Made by a program: the position numbers and the translations under genes
The notes under the pieces: generated by a model
What the model saw: only the letters and a program-made list of their open reading frames with translations
The model's database searches: none
What the model was told of the DNA's origin: nothing
Shown: positions 33,969 through 43,065 of the stretch, piece after piece
How positions within the stretch are numbered: the stretch's first letter is position 1
Layout of the letters: every line of letters begins with the position of its first letter
NCBI RefSeq assembly: GCF_039543825.1
Contig: NZ_BAABKM010000005.1
Coordinates: 434,001 to 498,000 of the forward strand
Origin: Nocardioides conyzicola
GTDB taxonomy: Bacteria; Actinomycetota; Actinomycetes; Propionibacteriales; Nocardioidaceae
DNA: 64,000 nucleotides
Direction: 5' to 3'

Positions 33969-36900
33969 GTGCTCGCTCGAGGAGTGCACGCCCGGGTCGC
34001 GCCCGTCATGGCCGGCCTGCTGGTCCTGGCCGCCCTGACCGTGGCGGGCCCTCCTGCGGCGGCCGCGCCCGCGGCACCCAGCGGGCTGACGCCGAGCGAC
34101 ACCACCGTCAGCGGAGTGCCGGTGCTGACCTGGGACCGGACGCCGGGCGCCACGTCGTACGACGTGCAGGTCGCGGGCTCGTCGTCCTTCTCGACCCTGC
34201 TCTGGTCGCAGTCGGGCACGGCCAACCACCAGGCCGTGCCCACGACCCAGCTGCCGGCGGGCGAGCTCTGGTGGCGGGTCAGGTCCCGCGACTCCACCGG
34301 TGCCGGTGACTGGTCCGGCGCCGCCTTCACCCGCAGCGGCGTCGCCGCGCCTGCCGTGACCGGCCCGGCCGACGGGGTCGAGCTCGCACAGCCCACCCAG
34401 CCGCCGGTGCTCTCGTGGGCGCCGGTCGCTGGGGTCGGCAGCTACACCGTCGAGATCAGTCCCGACGACGGCTTCATCGACCCGACCCGCATCATCACCT
34501 CGACGACCAAGGGCACCTCGCTCGTCCTGACCCAGCTGCAGATCCCCGGGACGTACTACTGGCGGGTGCGCGGCCAGCTCGCGGCCGGCTTCGCCACGGA
34601 GTGGTCCGACCCGCGGTCCTACCGGGTCTTGGGCCTCGACAAGCCTGGTCTGGTGGCGCCGGTCGACGACGTCGAGCAGAACATCGAAGAGGTGGTGCTC
34701 GACTGGACCCCCGTCGCGGGTGCCCGGTCGTACGACGTACAGGTCAGCACCGACGTCAACTTCCAGAGCATCACCACCGTCAAGGTCGGGGTGCTCGGCA
34801 CGCGCTGGTCACCGCCGATCACGCTCAACAACGACCAGTACTACTGGCGGGTGCGCCCCGTGGACGCAGCCGGCAACAAGCTCGACTGGTCCGCGGTGTC
34901 GGTCTGGAAGTTCCGGCGCGCCTGGCCGGACCAGCCGGCGCTGGAGTATCCCGCAGACGGTGACACCGTCGGCGACCCGTTCTACTACCAGTGGACCCCG
35001 ATCGCGCTCGCCAGCGAGTACGAGGTCCAGGTCAGCGAGAGCCCGACGTTCCCCGATGGCGAGACGTCGAGCTGCTCGACGATCCACACCACTCTCGCGC
35101 CCGCCGGGAGCGCCTGCATGCCGGGGGCCATCGGCACCTACTACTGGCGGGTGAAGGCGATCGACGCGCCGGCGATGGTCGTGACCGACACGATCCTGTC
35201 CGACACGCAGGTGTTCACGTATCTCCCCGGCATGCCGGTCCTGACCGGACCTGCTCCCGACGCGACAGTGCAGATCCCGACCCTGACCTGGGACCCGGTC
35301 GCGCTCGCGTCGACCTACAAGGTCACGGTCACCAACGTCGCGACGGGGTCGGCCGTTGTCACGGACACGACCTCCGCCACCTCCTACACCCCGAGGCAGG
35401 TGCTGACGCCTGCGACGTACCGGTGGCAGGTGCAGGCAGTCAGCGGCGACGGTCGGCCCGGCACCTCCGTCCTGCCCAACAGCCAGCGCCGCTTTGTCGT
35501 CGAGGCAGCTCCGAGCGCACGTGCCCCCACTCCAGAGCCCTTGGACAGCGGCGGGACCTTCGACCGGTTCCCCACCCTGCGCTGGACACCGGTCGCGGGT
35601 GCCGACTCCTACGTCGTCCGCATCAGGCGGGCGGACGGAGTGGCCTGGGCAAGGATCGCCGACACGTTCCACTACTCCGAGGGCGACGACCGGGGAACGA
35701 CCTTCCTGACACCCGGCTCCTACACGTGGTACGTGGAGGCCGCGAACGGCTCGGCGCCGGTGTCGGAGAGCGTCGGCCGCGGGACGTTCACCATCCGTCA
35801 ACTGCCGGCCACCATCCGCTATCGCGCGGCGATCACCGGCAACGCGATCACCGGTGCCGGCGGCTCCGCGCTCGACTCGTGCGATGCGACTCTCCCGGCC
35901 GAGTGCCAGAACCTGCGCCAGACGCCGACGCTTTCCTGGGCACCCGACGTGCGGGTCGGCGCCTACCGGCTCTACATCTCACGAGACAGCGAGATGACCA
36001 ACCTGGTGCCCGGGTACAACGGCATCCCGGTCTACGACACGATGTGGACGAGCCCCAAGGCGCTCCCCGACAGCCAGGCCGGGTCGGCATACTTCTGGGA
36101 GGTCGTGCCGTGCGTCACCGCCAACTTCTGCGGGTCGCTGAGCCATGCGGACCATGCGTTCAACAAGATGAGCAACCAGGTCGAGCCGCTCTCACCCGCA
36201 CCAACCGCCCTCGTCACGGACGACGTGACCCTCACCTGGCGGGACTTTCTCTCGACCGAGCAGAGCGCGTCGGCCAGTGACACGTCGCTCACCACCCGAG
36301 CCCGCACGGAGGCGCGGACGTACGTCGTCCAGGTCGCGACCGACGCCAACTTCCAGGCGCTGGTCGACACAGCGGAGGTCGACCAGACGACCTACACCTC
36401 CGCCGCGACGACCTACCCCGAGGGTCCGCTGTACTGGCGGGTGCAGGCCATGGACGGCTCGAGAACCGCGCTCCCGTGGAGCCAGGCGAGATCGTTCACC
36501 AAGCTGTCCCCCACGCCGACGCCCATCGCTCCTGCCGACGGCGCATCGGTGCCAGGTGACACTCCGTTGAGCTGGCACCCGCTGGACTTCGCGGCGTCGT
36601 ACGACGTCGAGGTCTACAAGGGCGACGATCGCATCGGCAACGCGGGCAACCGGGTCCTCACGGCCAGCTCGCAGCAGGTCGTCTATGCACCGACGACTCC
36701 GCTCGCGGCCACGGCGACGCCGTACACCTGGCGCGTACGACGCGTGGACGCATCCGGTCGCAAGGGCGGCTGGAGCGCGCTGCGGCCGTTCGTGGTGACC
36801 GGCCCGGCGCCGACGCTCACCAGTCCCTCGGCCGACGCCGACGTGCCGCCCTCCGACGCGCTCTTCACCTGGGACGCCGAGGCGGCCGCGACGACGTACC

Positions 36901-37904
36901 GCTTCGAGCGCCGCCGACCGGCGACGTCCGACGTCGCCGAGACGGTGACCACCGCGGCCACCGCCTGGGCGCCGACCAAGGCACTGCCGAGCGGCTCCTG
37001 GGAGTGGCGGATCACCTCCCTGGACGTCAACGGCGCGGCGCTGGGGTGGTCGGCCTGGCGCCCGTTCGCGGTGCACGACACCCCGCTCGCGACCACCCCG
37101 GTCGGGGTCCAGGGATCCGGCGGCGTGGGCACCGCGATGACGGTCGTCCCGCCCGTCTGGGACATGCCCGGCGTCGTGACCACCTACCAGTGGCTGCGCG
37201 ACGGCAGCGCGATCGCGGGCGCCACCGGTGCCGTCTACGAGCTCACGACCGCCGACTACGCGCGCAAGGTCAGCGTGCGCGCGGCCGGCGTACGACCCGG
37301 CTACCTGACCGGTACGTCGACCAGCGTCCCGGTCGTCGTCACTCCCGGGGTCCCCCTGGTGGCGACGGCACCGCCGGTGATCTCGGGGACCGTCAAGGTC
37401 GGGCAGTCGCTGCAGACCACCACCGGGACCTGGCCGGGGACGCCTCGGCTCTCCTACGCATGGCTGCGTGACGGCCAGGCGGTCGCCGGCGCCACCGGCC
37501 CGACCTACCGGGTGGCCCCCACCGACGCCGGCCACCGCCTCGCGGTGCGGGTCACGGCAACGAGCGCCGGGTACGCGCCCGGGTCCGAGTCGAGCGGCGC
37601 CCGCGCCGTACCCAGGCTGACCTCGAAGGTGATCGCCACGACCGCACCCCGGGTGGGCGCCCGTCAACGGGCGACGGTGGCCGTCACGATCACGGTCCCG
37701 CTCACGACCGCGGTCGGGAGGGTCAGCGTCCTCGAGGGGCGGCGGACGTTGGTGACCAGGACGGTCGGCGCCACGGCGCACGGCCAACTCACGGTCCGGC
37801 TGCCCCGGCTGAGCAAGGGCCGGCACGTGCTGACGGTCCGCTACCTCGGCACCCCCGAGATCGCCCCGTCGGCGCCGCGCACGGTGCGGTTGCGGGTCGG
37901 CTGA
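33969..37904 (+). CDS. Large secreted FN3/Ig-like repeat surface protein
   Basis: 1311 residues. A signal peptide (VMAGLLVLAALTVAGPPAAAA) is followed by about ten beta-sandwich units, each with the pattern L-x-W-x-P-V-A-x-A-x-S-Y-x-V-Q-V and ending YYWRVR or similar (for example PGTYYWRVRG, LYWRVQAMDG). From about 1035 come two Ig-like modules (YQWLRDGSAIAGATGAVYEL and YAWLRDGQAVAGATGPTYRV) and a C-terminal Big3-like module ending in basic sequence. No sortase motif or transmembrane helix is seen, so it may be secreted or held noncovalently. GTG 33969 is preceded by GGAGGA. The adhesin role is inferred. Confidence 0.88.
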   Translation: MLARGVHARVAPVMAGLLVLAALTVAGPPAAAAPAAPSGLTPSDTTVSGVPVLTWDRTPGATSYDVQVAGSSSFSTLLWSQSGTANHQAVPTTQLPAGELWWRVRSRDSTGAGDWSGAAFTRSGVAAPAVTGPADGVELAQPTQPPVLSWAPVAGVGSYTVEISPDDGFIDPTRIITSTTKGTSLVLTQLQIPGTYYWRVRGQLAAGFATEWSDPRSYRVLGLDKPGLVAPVDDVEQNIEEVVLDWTPVAGARSYDVQVSTDVNFQSITTVKVGVLGTRWSPPITLNNDQYYWRVRPVDAAGNKLDWSAVSVWKFRRAWPDQPALEYPADGDTVGDPFYYQWTPIALASEYEVQVSESPTFPDGETSSCSTIHTTLAPAGSACMPGAIGTYYWRVKAIDAPAMVVTDTILSDTQVFTYLPGMPVLTGPAPDATVQIPTLTWDPVALASTYKVTVTNVATGSAVVTDTTSATSYTPRQVLTPATYRWQVQAVSGDGRPGTSVLPNSQRRFVVEAAPSARAPTPEPLDSGGTFDRFPTLRWTPVAGADSYVVRIRRADGVAWARIADTFHYSEGDDRGTTFLTPGSYTWYVEAANGSAPVSESVGRGTFTIRQLPATIRYRAAITGNAITGAGGSALDSCDATLPAECQNLRQTPTLSWAPDVRVGAYRLYISRDSEMTNLVPGYNGIPVYDTMWTSPKALPDSQAGSAYFWEVVPCVTANFCGSLSHADHAFNKMSNQVEPLSPAPTALVTDDVTLTWRDFLSTEQSASASDTSLTTRARTEARTYVVQVATDANFQALVDTAEVDQTTYTSAATTYPEGPLYWRVQAMDGSRTALPWSQARSFTKLSPTPTPIAPADGASVPGDTPLSWHPLDFAASYDVEVYKGDDRIGNAGNRVLTASSQQVVYAPTTPLAATATPYTWRVRRVDASGRKGGWSALRPFVVTGPAPTLTSPSADADVPPSDALFTWDAEAAATTYRFERRRPATSDVAETVTTAATAWAPTKALPSGSWEWRITSLDVNGAALGWSAWRPFAVHDTPLATTPVGVQGSGGVGTAMTVVPPVWDMPGVVTTYQWLRDGSAIAGATGAVYELTTADYARKVSVRAAGVRPGYLTGTSTSVPVVVTPGVPLVATAPPVISGTVKVGQSLQTTTGTWPGTPRLSYAWLRDGQAVAGATGPTYRVAPTDAGHRLAVRVTATSAGYAPGSESSGARAVPRLTSKVIATTAPRVGARQRATVAVTITVPLTTAVGRVSVLEGRRTLVTRTVGATAHGQLTVRLPRLSKGRHVLTVRYLGTPEIAPSAPRTVRLRVG

Positions 37905-37910
37905 GCCCGG

Positions 37911-38948
37911 TCAGGCCGCGGAGGCGGCGACCCAGCGCTCGAGCGTCGCCCTCGCCGCACCGGAGTCGATGGCGTCGGTCGCCTTGGCGAGTCCGGTGGT
38001 CAGCGCCTCCATCGGCTCACCGGCCGGGTCGTCGTGCACGGCGAGCGCCGCGGCGGCGTTGAGGAGCACGGCGTCGCGCACGGCGCCGGTCTCGCCGTCG
38101 AGGAGCCGTCGTACGACGTCAGCGTTGAAGGCGGCGTCGCCACCGCGCAGAGCCTCGGTGGTGCCGGGCGCCAGGCCCAGGGCGATGGGGTCGACCGTGG
38201 ACTCGGTGACCTCGCCCCCGTGCACGCGCCAGACCCGCGAGGTGGTGGTCGTGGTCAGCTCGTCCAGCCCGTCGTCGCCGCGGAAGACCCAGGCGTCGAC
38301 GCCGCGGCCGGCGAACACGCCGGCCATCACCGGCGCCTGCCGCGCGTCGGCGCAGCCGATCGCCTGGGCGCCCGCGCGGGCCGGGTTGGTGAGCGGGCCG
38401 AGCAGGTTGAAGGTGGTGCCGATGCCAAGCTCGCGCCGGGCGACCGCCGCGTGCCGCATCGCCGGGTGGAAGGTGGCCGCGAAGCAGAACGTGATGCCGG
38501 CCTCCTCGGCCACCGCCGCGACCCGGTCGGGCGCCAGGTCGAGCCGGATGCCGAGCTGCTCGAGCACGTCGGCCGAGCCGGACTTCGACGAGGCGGAGCG
38601 GTTGCCGTGCTTGACGACCCGCGCGCCCGCGCCGGCCGCCACGATCGCGGCCATCGTCGAGATGTTGACCGACATCGAGCGGTCGCCACCGGTGCCCACC
38701 ACATCGAGCAGACGCCCCGGGATCGAGAGCGGCGTCGCGACGGCGTACATCGCCTCGACCAGGCCGAGGACCTCGTCGATGGTCTCGCCCTTGGCCCGCA
38801 GGGCCACGGCGAAGCCGGCGATCTGTGCGGGCGAGGCCTCGCCGGAGAGCAGCTCACCCATGGCCCAGGCGGTCTGCGGCGCGTCGAGGTCGGTGCCGGC
38901 GACCAGGGCGCCGAGGACCTCGGGCCAGCTCGACCCCTGTCCGCTCAC
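37911..38948 (-). CDS. trpD: Anthranilate phosphoribosyltransferase
   Basis: 345 residues, normal length. The PRPP loop VGTGGD (84-89), the [18 protein letters not shown] block (113-130) and [13 protein letters not shown] are complete. TrpD joins anthranilate to PRPP in tryptophan synthesis. It stands alone, without other trp genes, beside ctaE-qcrCAB, exactly as trpD does in M. tuberculosis. GTG 38948 lies 7 nt after the upstream receiver-protein stop. It is convergent with the surface protein gene, with only 6 nt between stops. Confidence 0.96.
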   Translation of the reverse strand: MSGQGSSWPEVLGALVAGTDLDAPQTAWAMGELLSGEASPAQIAGFAVALRAKGETIDEVLGLVEAMYAVATPLSIPGRLLDVVGTGGDRSMSVNISTMAAIVAAGAGARVVKHGNRSASSKSGSADVLEQLGIRLDLAPDRVAAVAEEAGITFCFAATFHPAMRHAAVARRELGIGTTFNLLGPLTNPARAGAQAIGCADARQAPVMAGVFAGRGVDAWVFRGDDGLDELTTTTTSRVWRVHGGEVTESTVDPIALGLAPGTTEALRGGDAAFNADVVRRLLDGETGAVRDAVLLNAAAALAVHDDPAGEPMEALTTGLAKATDAIDSGAARATLERWVAASAA

Positions 38949-38955
38949 GTCCCGC

Positions 38956-39375
38956 TCACGTGGCGGCGGGCACGCGCGAGCGCAGCAGCGAGACGACCGT
39001 CTCCGCCAGCTGGATCGGGTCCAGCGGGTGGGGTACGGCGGCCTCGGCCCGCGACCAGGTCGCCAGCCACGCGTCCTGCGGCCGGCCGGTCAGCACGACC
39101 ACCGGCGGGCACTGGTAGATCTCGTCCTTGAGCTGCTTGGCGATGCCCATGCCACCCGCCGGGACGGCCTCGCCGTCGAGGATCGCGAGGTCGATCGTGC
39201 CGGCGTCCATGTTCTGGATGACGACGGGCTCGGTCGCGACCTCGACGTACTCGAGCTCGGGCAGGTCCGGGTGCGGCCGGCGGCCGAGCGCCAGGATCAC
39301 CTGCTGGCGGGTGTTCACGTCGTCGCTGTAGACGAGCACCTTCAGCGGTGCCGTCGGGGAGGTCGAGTCGCTCAC
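38956..39375 (-). CDS. Response-regulator-like receiver protein (stand-alone)
   Basis: 139 residues. The CheY-like pattern [41 protein letters not shown] (the Asp in AILDGE is the candidate phospho-acceptor) and [13 protein letters not shown] is followed by no output domain. Conserved beside ctaG/trpD in actinobacteria; function unknown. GTG 39375 follows minus-strand TAGGCT (39383-39388) by 7 nt, a leaderless-type start placed inside the ctaG 3' end. Confidence 0.82.
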   Translation of the reverse strand: MSDSTSPTAPLKVLVYSDDVNTRQQVILALGRRPHPDLPELEYVEVATEPVVIQNMDAGTIDLAILDGEAVPAGGMGIAKQLKDEIYQCPPVVVLTGRPQDAWLATWSRAEAAVPHPLDPIQLAETVVSLLRSRVPAAT

Positions 39376-39385
39376 GTGGGCGAGC

Positions 39386-40351
39386 CTACCGGTCACCGTC
39401 GGCGGCGCGGGCGGTTGCCGCCCGTTCCTCGGCACGTTCTCGCGCCTCGATCAGGTCCAGGCGCCGGTCCTCCCGCTTGGCCTCCTGCAACGACTGCCGC
39501 ACCCACTGCACGAAGAGCACCCCGAAGAGCACGAGCGCGACCAGGTCGCCGGAGCCCCAGAGGATGCCGCCGGCGAGGTGCTGGTCGTCGATCGGCGCCG
39601 GCAGCCAGCTGCCCATCGGACCGTTGTGCAGGTCCTGGTAGTGGTCGCCGCCGATGATGTCCTCCTCGGCCATGATCGTGACGCCCAGGAAGGCGTGGAA
39701 CGGCAGCGTGAGGACGACCAGCAGCATCCGGAACGGGTAGCCCACCTTGCCCGGGATCGGGTCGACGCCGACGATCGGCCAGAAGAAGAGGGAGCCCACC
39801 AGCACCAGGTGGATGTGCATCATCTCGTGGAGGTACGTCGAGTCCAGCGTGGCCGGGTACCAGCCGGAGAAGTAGAGGGCCCACGGGGAGATGACGTAGA
39901 GCAGGAACGTCAGCGGCGGGAAGGTCAGCACCTTCGCCACCCGGGAGTGCAGGACCGCCAGCAGCCAGCGTCGGGGCCCGGCCGGCAGCGTGCGCAGCGC
40001 GAGCGTCACCGGGGCTCCCAGCGCGAGCGCCATCGGGACCAGCATCGCCAGGATCATGTGCTGCACCATGTGCACGCTGATCAGCGTGTCGTCGTACGTG
40101 CCGAGGCCGGAGGCGGTCGCGAAGTAGAACAGGCCCATGCCGACGGGCACGAAGGCGATCGTGCGGCCGACCGGCCACCGGTCGCCGCGGCGGTGCAGCA
40201 GCACGACGCCCCAGAGGTAGAGACCGACGACCCAGACGGTCAGCACGAACGCCACGGGCTGGAGCGACCACCCCGTCAGGACCGTCCCGAGAGTGAATCG
40301 GGGGAGGTCGGCATCGGCCTCGAAGGCCGTCACGACCGCTGGAATGAGCAC
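39386..40351 (-). CDS. ctaG: Cytochrome c oxidase assembly protein CtaG (caa3 type)
   Basis: 321 residues with seven or so transmembrane helices (VAFVLTVWVVGLYLWGVVLL, LISVHMVQHMILAMLVPMAL, LTFLLYVISPWALYFSGWYP). His-rich segments HMVQHM, YLHEMMHIHLVLVG and GGDHYQDLH are typical of CtaG proteins that deliver copper to oxidase subunit I. A charged helix closes the protein (AKREDRRLDLIEARERAEER). GTG 40351 faces ctaE across a 73-nt divergent promoter region. It fits with the bc1-aa3 oxidase genes nearby. Confidence 0.92.
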   Translation of the reverse strand: MLIPAVVTAFEADADLPRFTLGTVLTGWSLQPVAFVLTVWVVGLYLWGVVLLHRRGDRWPVGRTIAFVPVGMGLFYFATASGLGTYDDTLISVHMVQHMILAMLVPMALALGAPVTLALRTLPAGPRRWLLAVLHSRVAKVLTFPPLTFLLYVISPWALYFSGWYPATLDSTYLHEMMHIHLVLVGSLFFWPIVGVDPIPGKVGYPFRMLLVVLTLPFHAFLGVTIMAEEDIIGGDHYQDLHNGPMGSWLPAPIDDQHLAGGILWGSGDLVALVLFGVLFVQWVRQSLQEAKREDRRLDLIEARERAEERAATARAADGDR

Positions 40352-40360
40352 GATGTGAAC

Positions 40361-40418
40361 TTTATGACGACGAAACGCAGGGGGTCGGGGTGCCCTCCCC
40401 CTCAGGTCACGACATAAT
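40361..40418. promoter_or_regulatory. Divergent near-leaderless promoters of ctaG and ctaE
   Basis: Rightward CATAAT (40413-40418) ends 6 nt before the ctaE GTG (40425). Leftward CATAAA (40361-40366, minus strand) ends 9 nt before the ctaG GTG (40351). Both are AT-rich hexamers in otherwise GC-rich DNA, so the two oxidase genes probably start on short or leaderless transcripts from a shared 73-nt region. No -35 consensus is clear. Confidence 0.55.
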
Positions 40419-40424
40419 GACCAC

Positions 40425-41063
40425 GTGGCGACAGCAACAACGATCCCGGCCTCCCGTCTGCACGGGCATCACGACCGTCCGAGCATGGTCTCGGTCGGGA
40501 CGATCATCTGGCTCTCCAGTGAGCTGATGTTCTTCGCCGCGCTCTTCGCGTCGTACTTCACGATCCGAGCGGTGAGCCCCGAGCTGTGGGCCGACAACAC
40601 GGCGATCCTGAACGTGCCGTTCGCCGCGGTGAACACCACGATCCTGGTGCTGTCGTCGCTGACCTGCCAGCTCGGCGTCTTCGCCGCCGAGCGGGGCCAG
40701 GTCGGCCGCGCCGGCTCGGTCTTTAAGGTGAAGGGCTGGGGCCTGCGCGAGTGGTTCGTCCTCACCTACGTGATGGGCGCGATCTTCATCGCCGGCCAGG
40801 CGACGGAGTACGCCTCGCTCGTCAAGGAGGGCGTGACGATCCAGGACTCGGCCTACGGCACGATGTTCTACCTGACCACCGGCTTCCACGGTCTCCACGT
40901 GACCGGCGGCCTGATCGCGTTCCTCTTCGTGCTCGGCCGCACCCTCGTCGCCCGCAAGTTCACCCACGAGCAGGCCGTGAGCGCCATCGTCGTGTCGTAC
41001 TACTGGCACTTCGTCGACGTCGTGTGGATCGGGCTCTTCGCCACCATCTATCTCGTCCAGTAG
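40425..41063 (+). CDS. ctaE: Cytochrome c oxidase subunit III
   Basis: 212 residues. Five or six hydrophobic helices with subunit III signatures: [43 protein letters not shown] and [17 protein letters not shown]. It is the third core subunit of the aa3 oxidase in the inner membrane. GTG 40425 is a leaderless-type start. It heads the rightward ctaE-qcrC-qcrA-qcrB operon, the standard actinobacterial order of the bc1-aa3 supercomplex. Confidence 0.96.
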   Translation: MATATTIPASRLHGHHDRPSMVSVGTIIWLSSELMFFAALFASYFTIRAVSPELWADNTAILNVPFAAVNTTILVLSSLTCQLGVFAAERGQVGRAGSVFKVKGWGLREWFVLTYVMGAIFIAGQATEYASLVKEGVTIQDSAYGTMFYLTTGFHGLHVTGGLIAFLFVLGRTLVARKFTHEQAVSAIVVSYYWHFVDVVWIGLFATIYLVQ

Positions 41064-41108
41064 CTCGCGCAGACCGGCCCCGCCCTCCACAAAACGCAAG
41101 GACTCAAA

Positions 41109-41984
41109 GTGCGTCTCCTGAATCGATCCGCAGGTCGACTCTCGCGGCACCGCCGTGGCCCGCTGGCGGGTGTGCTCGTCATCATCGCGGGGCTGTTGCT
41201 GACCGGTGGTCTGTTCACCGCGATCGTCAACACCACGGCCCAGGCCGACGAGACGGCGTCGAGCGCCGACCAGGTGGCCCAGGGACGCGACCTGTTCCTG
41301 GTCAGCTGCTCGTTCTGCCACGGCCAGAACGGCGAGGGCGTCCGCTCCGAGGACGGCAACCAGATCGGCCCGTCGCTGGTCGGCGTGGGAGCGGCGGCCG
41401 TCGACTTCCAGGTCGGCACCGGCCGGATGCCGATGGTGCAGCCCGGCGCCCAGGTGCCGTCCAAGCCCGAGACGTTCGACGACGAGGAGACCGCCGCGCT
41501 GGCGGCGTACGTCGCCTCGCTGGGCCCCGGCCCGGCGATCCCGGACGAGAGCGACTACAGCATCGAGGGTCTCTCCGACGACGAGCGTGAGGCCGCGATC
41601 GTGCGCGGTGGCCAGATCTTCCTGACCAACTGCACGGCCTGCCACAACTTCGAGGGCTCCGGCGGCGCGATGCCGCACGGTGGCTACGCACCGAGCCTCC
41701 ACGAGACCAGCGCCCGCCACATCTACGAGGCGATGCTGACCGGTCCGCAGAACATGCCGAACTTCGCGAACGGCAACCTCTCCCCCGACGAGAAGCGCGA
41801 CGTGATCGCGTACCTCTACTCCCTGCGTGACATGCCCAGCTACGGCGGCTTCGGCCTCGGCGGGCTCGGCCCCGTCACCGAGGGCCTCGCGGCCTGGCTG
41901 CTGGGCATCGGCGGCCTGGTCGGCGCCGCGGTCTGGATCGCAGCCCACACGACCCGGACGACTCGGAAGAAGGACGCGGCATGA
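41109..41984 (+). CDS. qcrC: Diheme cytochrome c of bc1 complex (QcrC)
   Basis: 291 residues. N-terminal transmembrane anchor (LAGVLVIIAGLLLTGGLFTAIV), two c-type heme sites CSFCHG (Cys67/Cys70/His71) and CTACHN (Cys175/Cys178/His179), each in its own domain, and a C-terminal helix (LAAWLLGIGGLVGAAVWIAAH). It replaces soluble cytochrome c by linking bc1 to aa3 directly. GTG 41109 has AAGGA upstream. The TGA overlaps the qcrA ATG (ATGA). Confidence 0.96.
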   Translation: MRLLNRSAGRLSRHRRGPLAGVLVIIAGLLLTGGLFTAIVNTTAQADETASSADQVAQGRDLFLVSCSFCHGQNGEGVRSEDGNQIGPSLVGVGAAAVDFQVGTGRMPMVQPGAQVPSKPETFDDEETAALAAYVASLGPGPAIPDESDYSIEGLSDDEREAAIVRGGQIFLTNCTACHNFEGSGGAMPHGGYAPSLHETSARHIYEAMLTGPQNMPNFANGNLSPDEKRDVIAYLYSLRDMPSYGGFGLGGLGPVTEGLAAWLLGIGGLVGAAVWIAAHTTRTTRKKDAA

Positions 41985-43063
41985 GCACCCCGCCAATCCT
42001 CGACAGCCACGACGAGCCGGTGGACGAGAACCTGCCGGCGCGTGACGACCTGTACGCGAACCCGGGGATCCCCGAGCACCACTGGCGGCCGACCGACGTC
42101 GACCCGAAGGCCGAGAAGCGCGCCGAGCGCCAGGTCGCGGCGCTCTTCACGCTCTCCGCGATCTGCACGGTGCTGCTGATCGTCTCGTACTTCACCATCG
42201 ACTCCGACGACACCGTCGGCAACCTCGGCGCCCAGAACCTGGCCTTCGGCCTGTGCCTCGCGGGTGCCCTGCTCTTCATCGGCATCGGCATCATCCAGTG
42301 GGCCCGCAAGCTGATGGCGGACGTCGAGATCATGGAGTACCGCCACCCCGCGGCGTCCTCCGAGGAGGACCGGGCGGCGACCATCCAGGCGCTCAGCGAC
42401 GGCCTCGAGGAGTCCGGCATCGGCCGGCGCCCCCTCGTGCGCAACTCGCTGCTGGGCGCGGTGAGCCTGCTCGGCCTGCCCGCGGTCGTCTTCCTGCGCG
42501 ACCTCGGCCCGACCAACGCCCAGGTGGTGGCCAACCCGCCGTTCATCGGCTCCGGCCTCGAGCACACCGTCTGGAAGTCCGGCATGCGCGTCGTCCGCGA
42601 CGTCGTCGGCAGCCCGATCCGCCCCTCCGACCTCGAGATCGGTGACCTGGTCAACGCCGAGCCGGAGGCGCTGTTCAACGGCGGCGAGGACGGCGAGCCC
42701 CTGGAGGGCGTCGCCCTCCAGGTCGCCAAGTCCAAGGGCGCGGTCGTCGTCGTCCGCGTCGAGCCCGACGAGATCACCCCCGGCAAGGGCCGGGAGAACT
42801 GGTCGGTCGACGGCATCCTCTGCTACTCCAAGATCTGCACCCACGTGGGCTGCCCGATCTCGCTCTACGAGCGCACCACCCATCACCTGCTCTGCCCCTG
42901 CCACCAGTCGACGTTCGACCTGGCGGACTCCGCCCGCGTGGTCTTCGGCCCCGCGGCGCGGCCGCTGCCGCAGCTCGCGCTGATGGTCGACGAGGACGGG
43001 TACCTCGTGGCGCAGGACGACTTCGACGAACCTGTCGGACCTAGCTACTGGGAGCGTGGCTGA
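41981..43063 (+). CDS. qcrA: Rieske iron-sulfur protein of bc1 complex (QcrA)
   Basis: 360 residues. Three transmembrane helices (VAALFTLSAICTVLLIVSYF, LAFGLCLAGALLFIGIGIIQ, LLGAVSLLGLPAVVFL) precede the Rieske domain, where CTHVGC (Cys286, His288, Cys291) and CPCH (Cys305, Cys307, His308) bind the 2Fe-2S cluster. Three helices instead of one is the actinobacterial form. It passes electrons from menaquinol to cytochrome c1. Its ATG 41981 overlaps the qcrC stop; qcrB starts 2 nt after its own stop. Confidence 0.96.
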   Translation: MSTPPILDSHDEPVDENLPARDDLYANPGIPEHHWRPTDVDPKAEKRAERQVAALFTLSAICTVLLIVSYFTIDSDDTVGNLGAQNLAFGLCLAGALLFIGIGIIQWARKLMADVEIMEYRHPAASSEEDRAATIQALSDGLEESGIGRRPLVRNSLLGAVSLLGLPAVVFLRDLGPTNAQVVANPPFIGSGLEHTVWKSGMRVVRDVVGSPIRPSDLEIGDLVNAEPEALFNGGEDGEPLEGVALQVAKSKGAVVVVRVEPDEITPGKGRENWSVDGILCYSKICTHVGCPISLYERTTHHLLCPCHQSTFDLADSARVVFGPAARPLPQLALMVDEDGYLVAQDDFDEPVGPSYWERG

Positions 43064-43065
43064 TC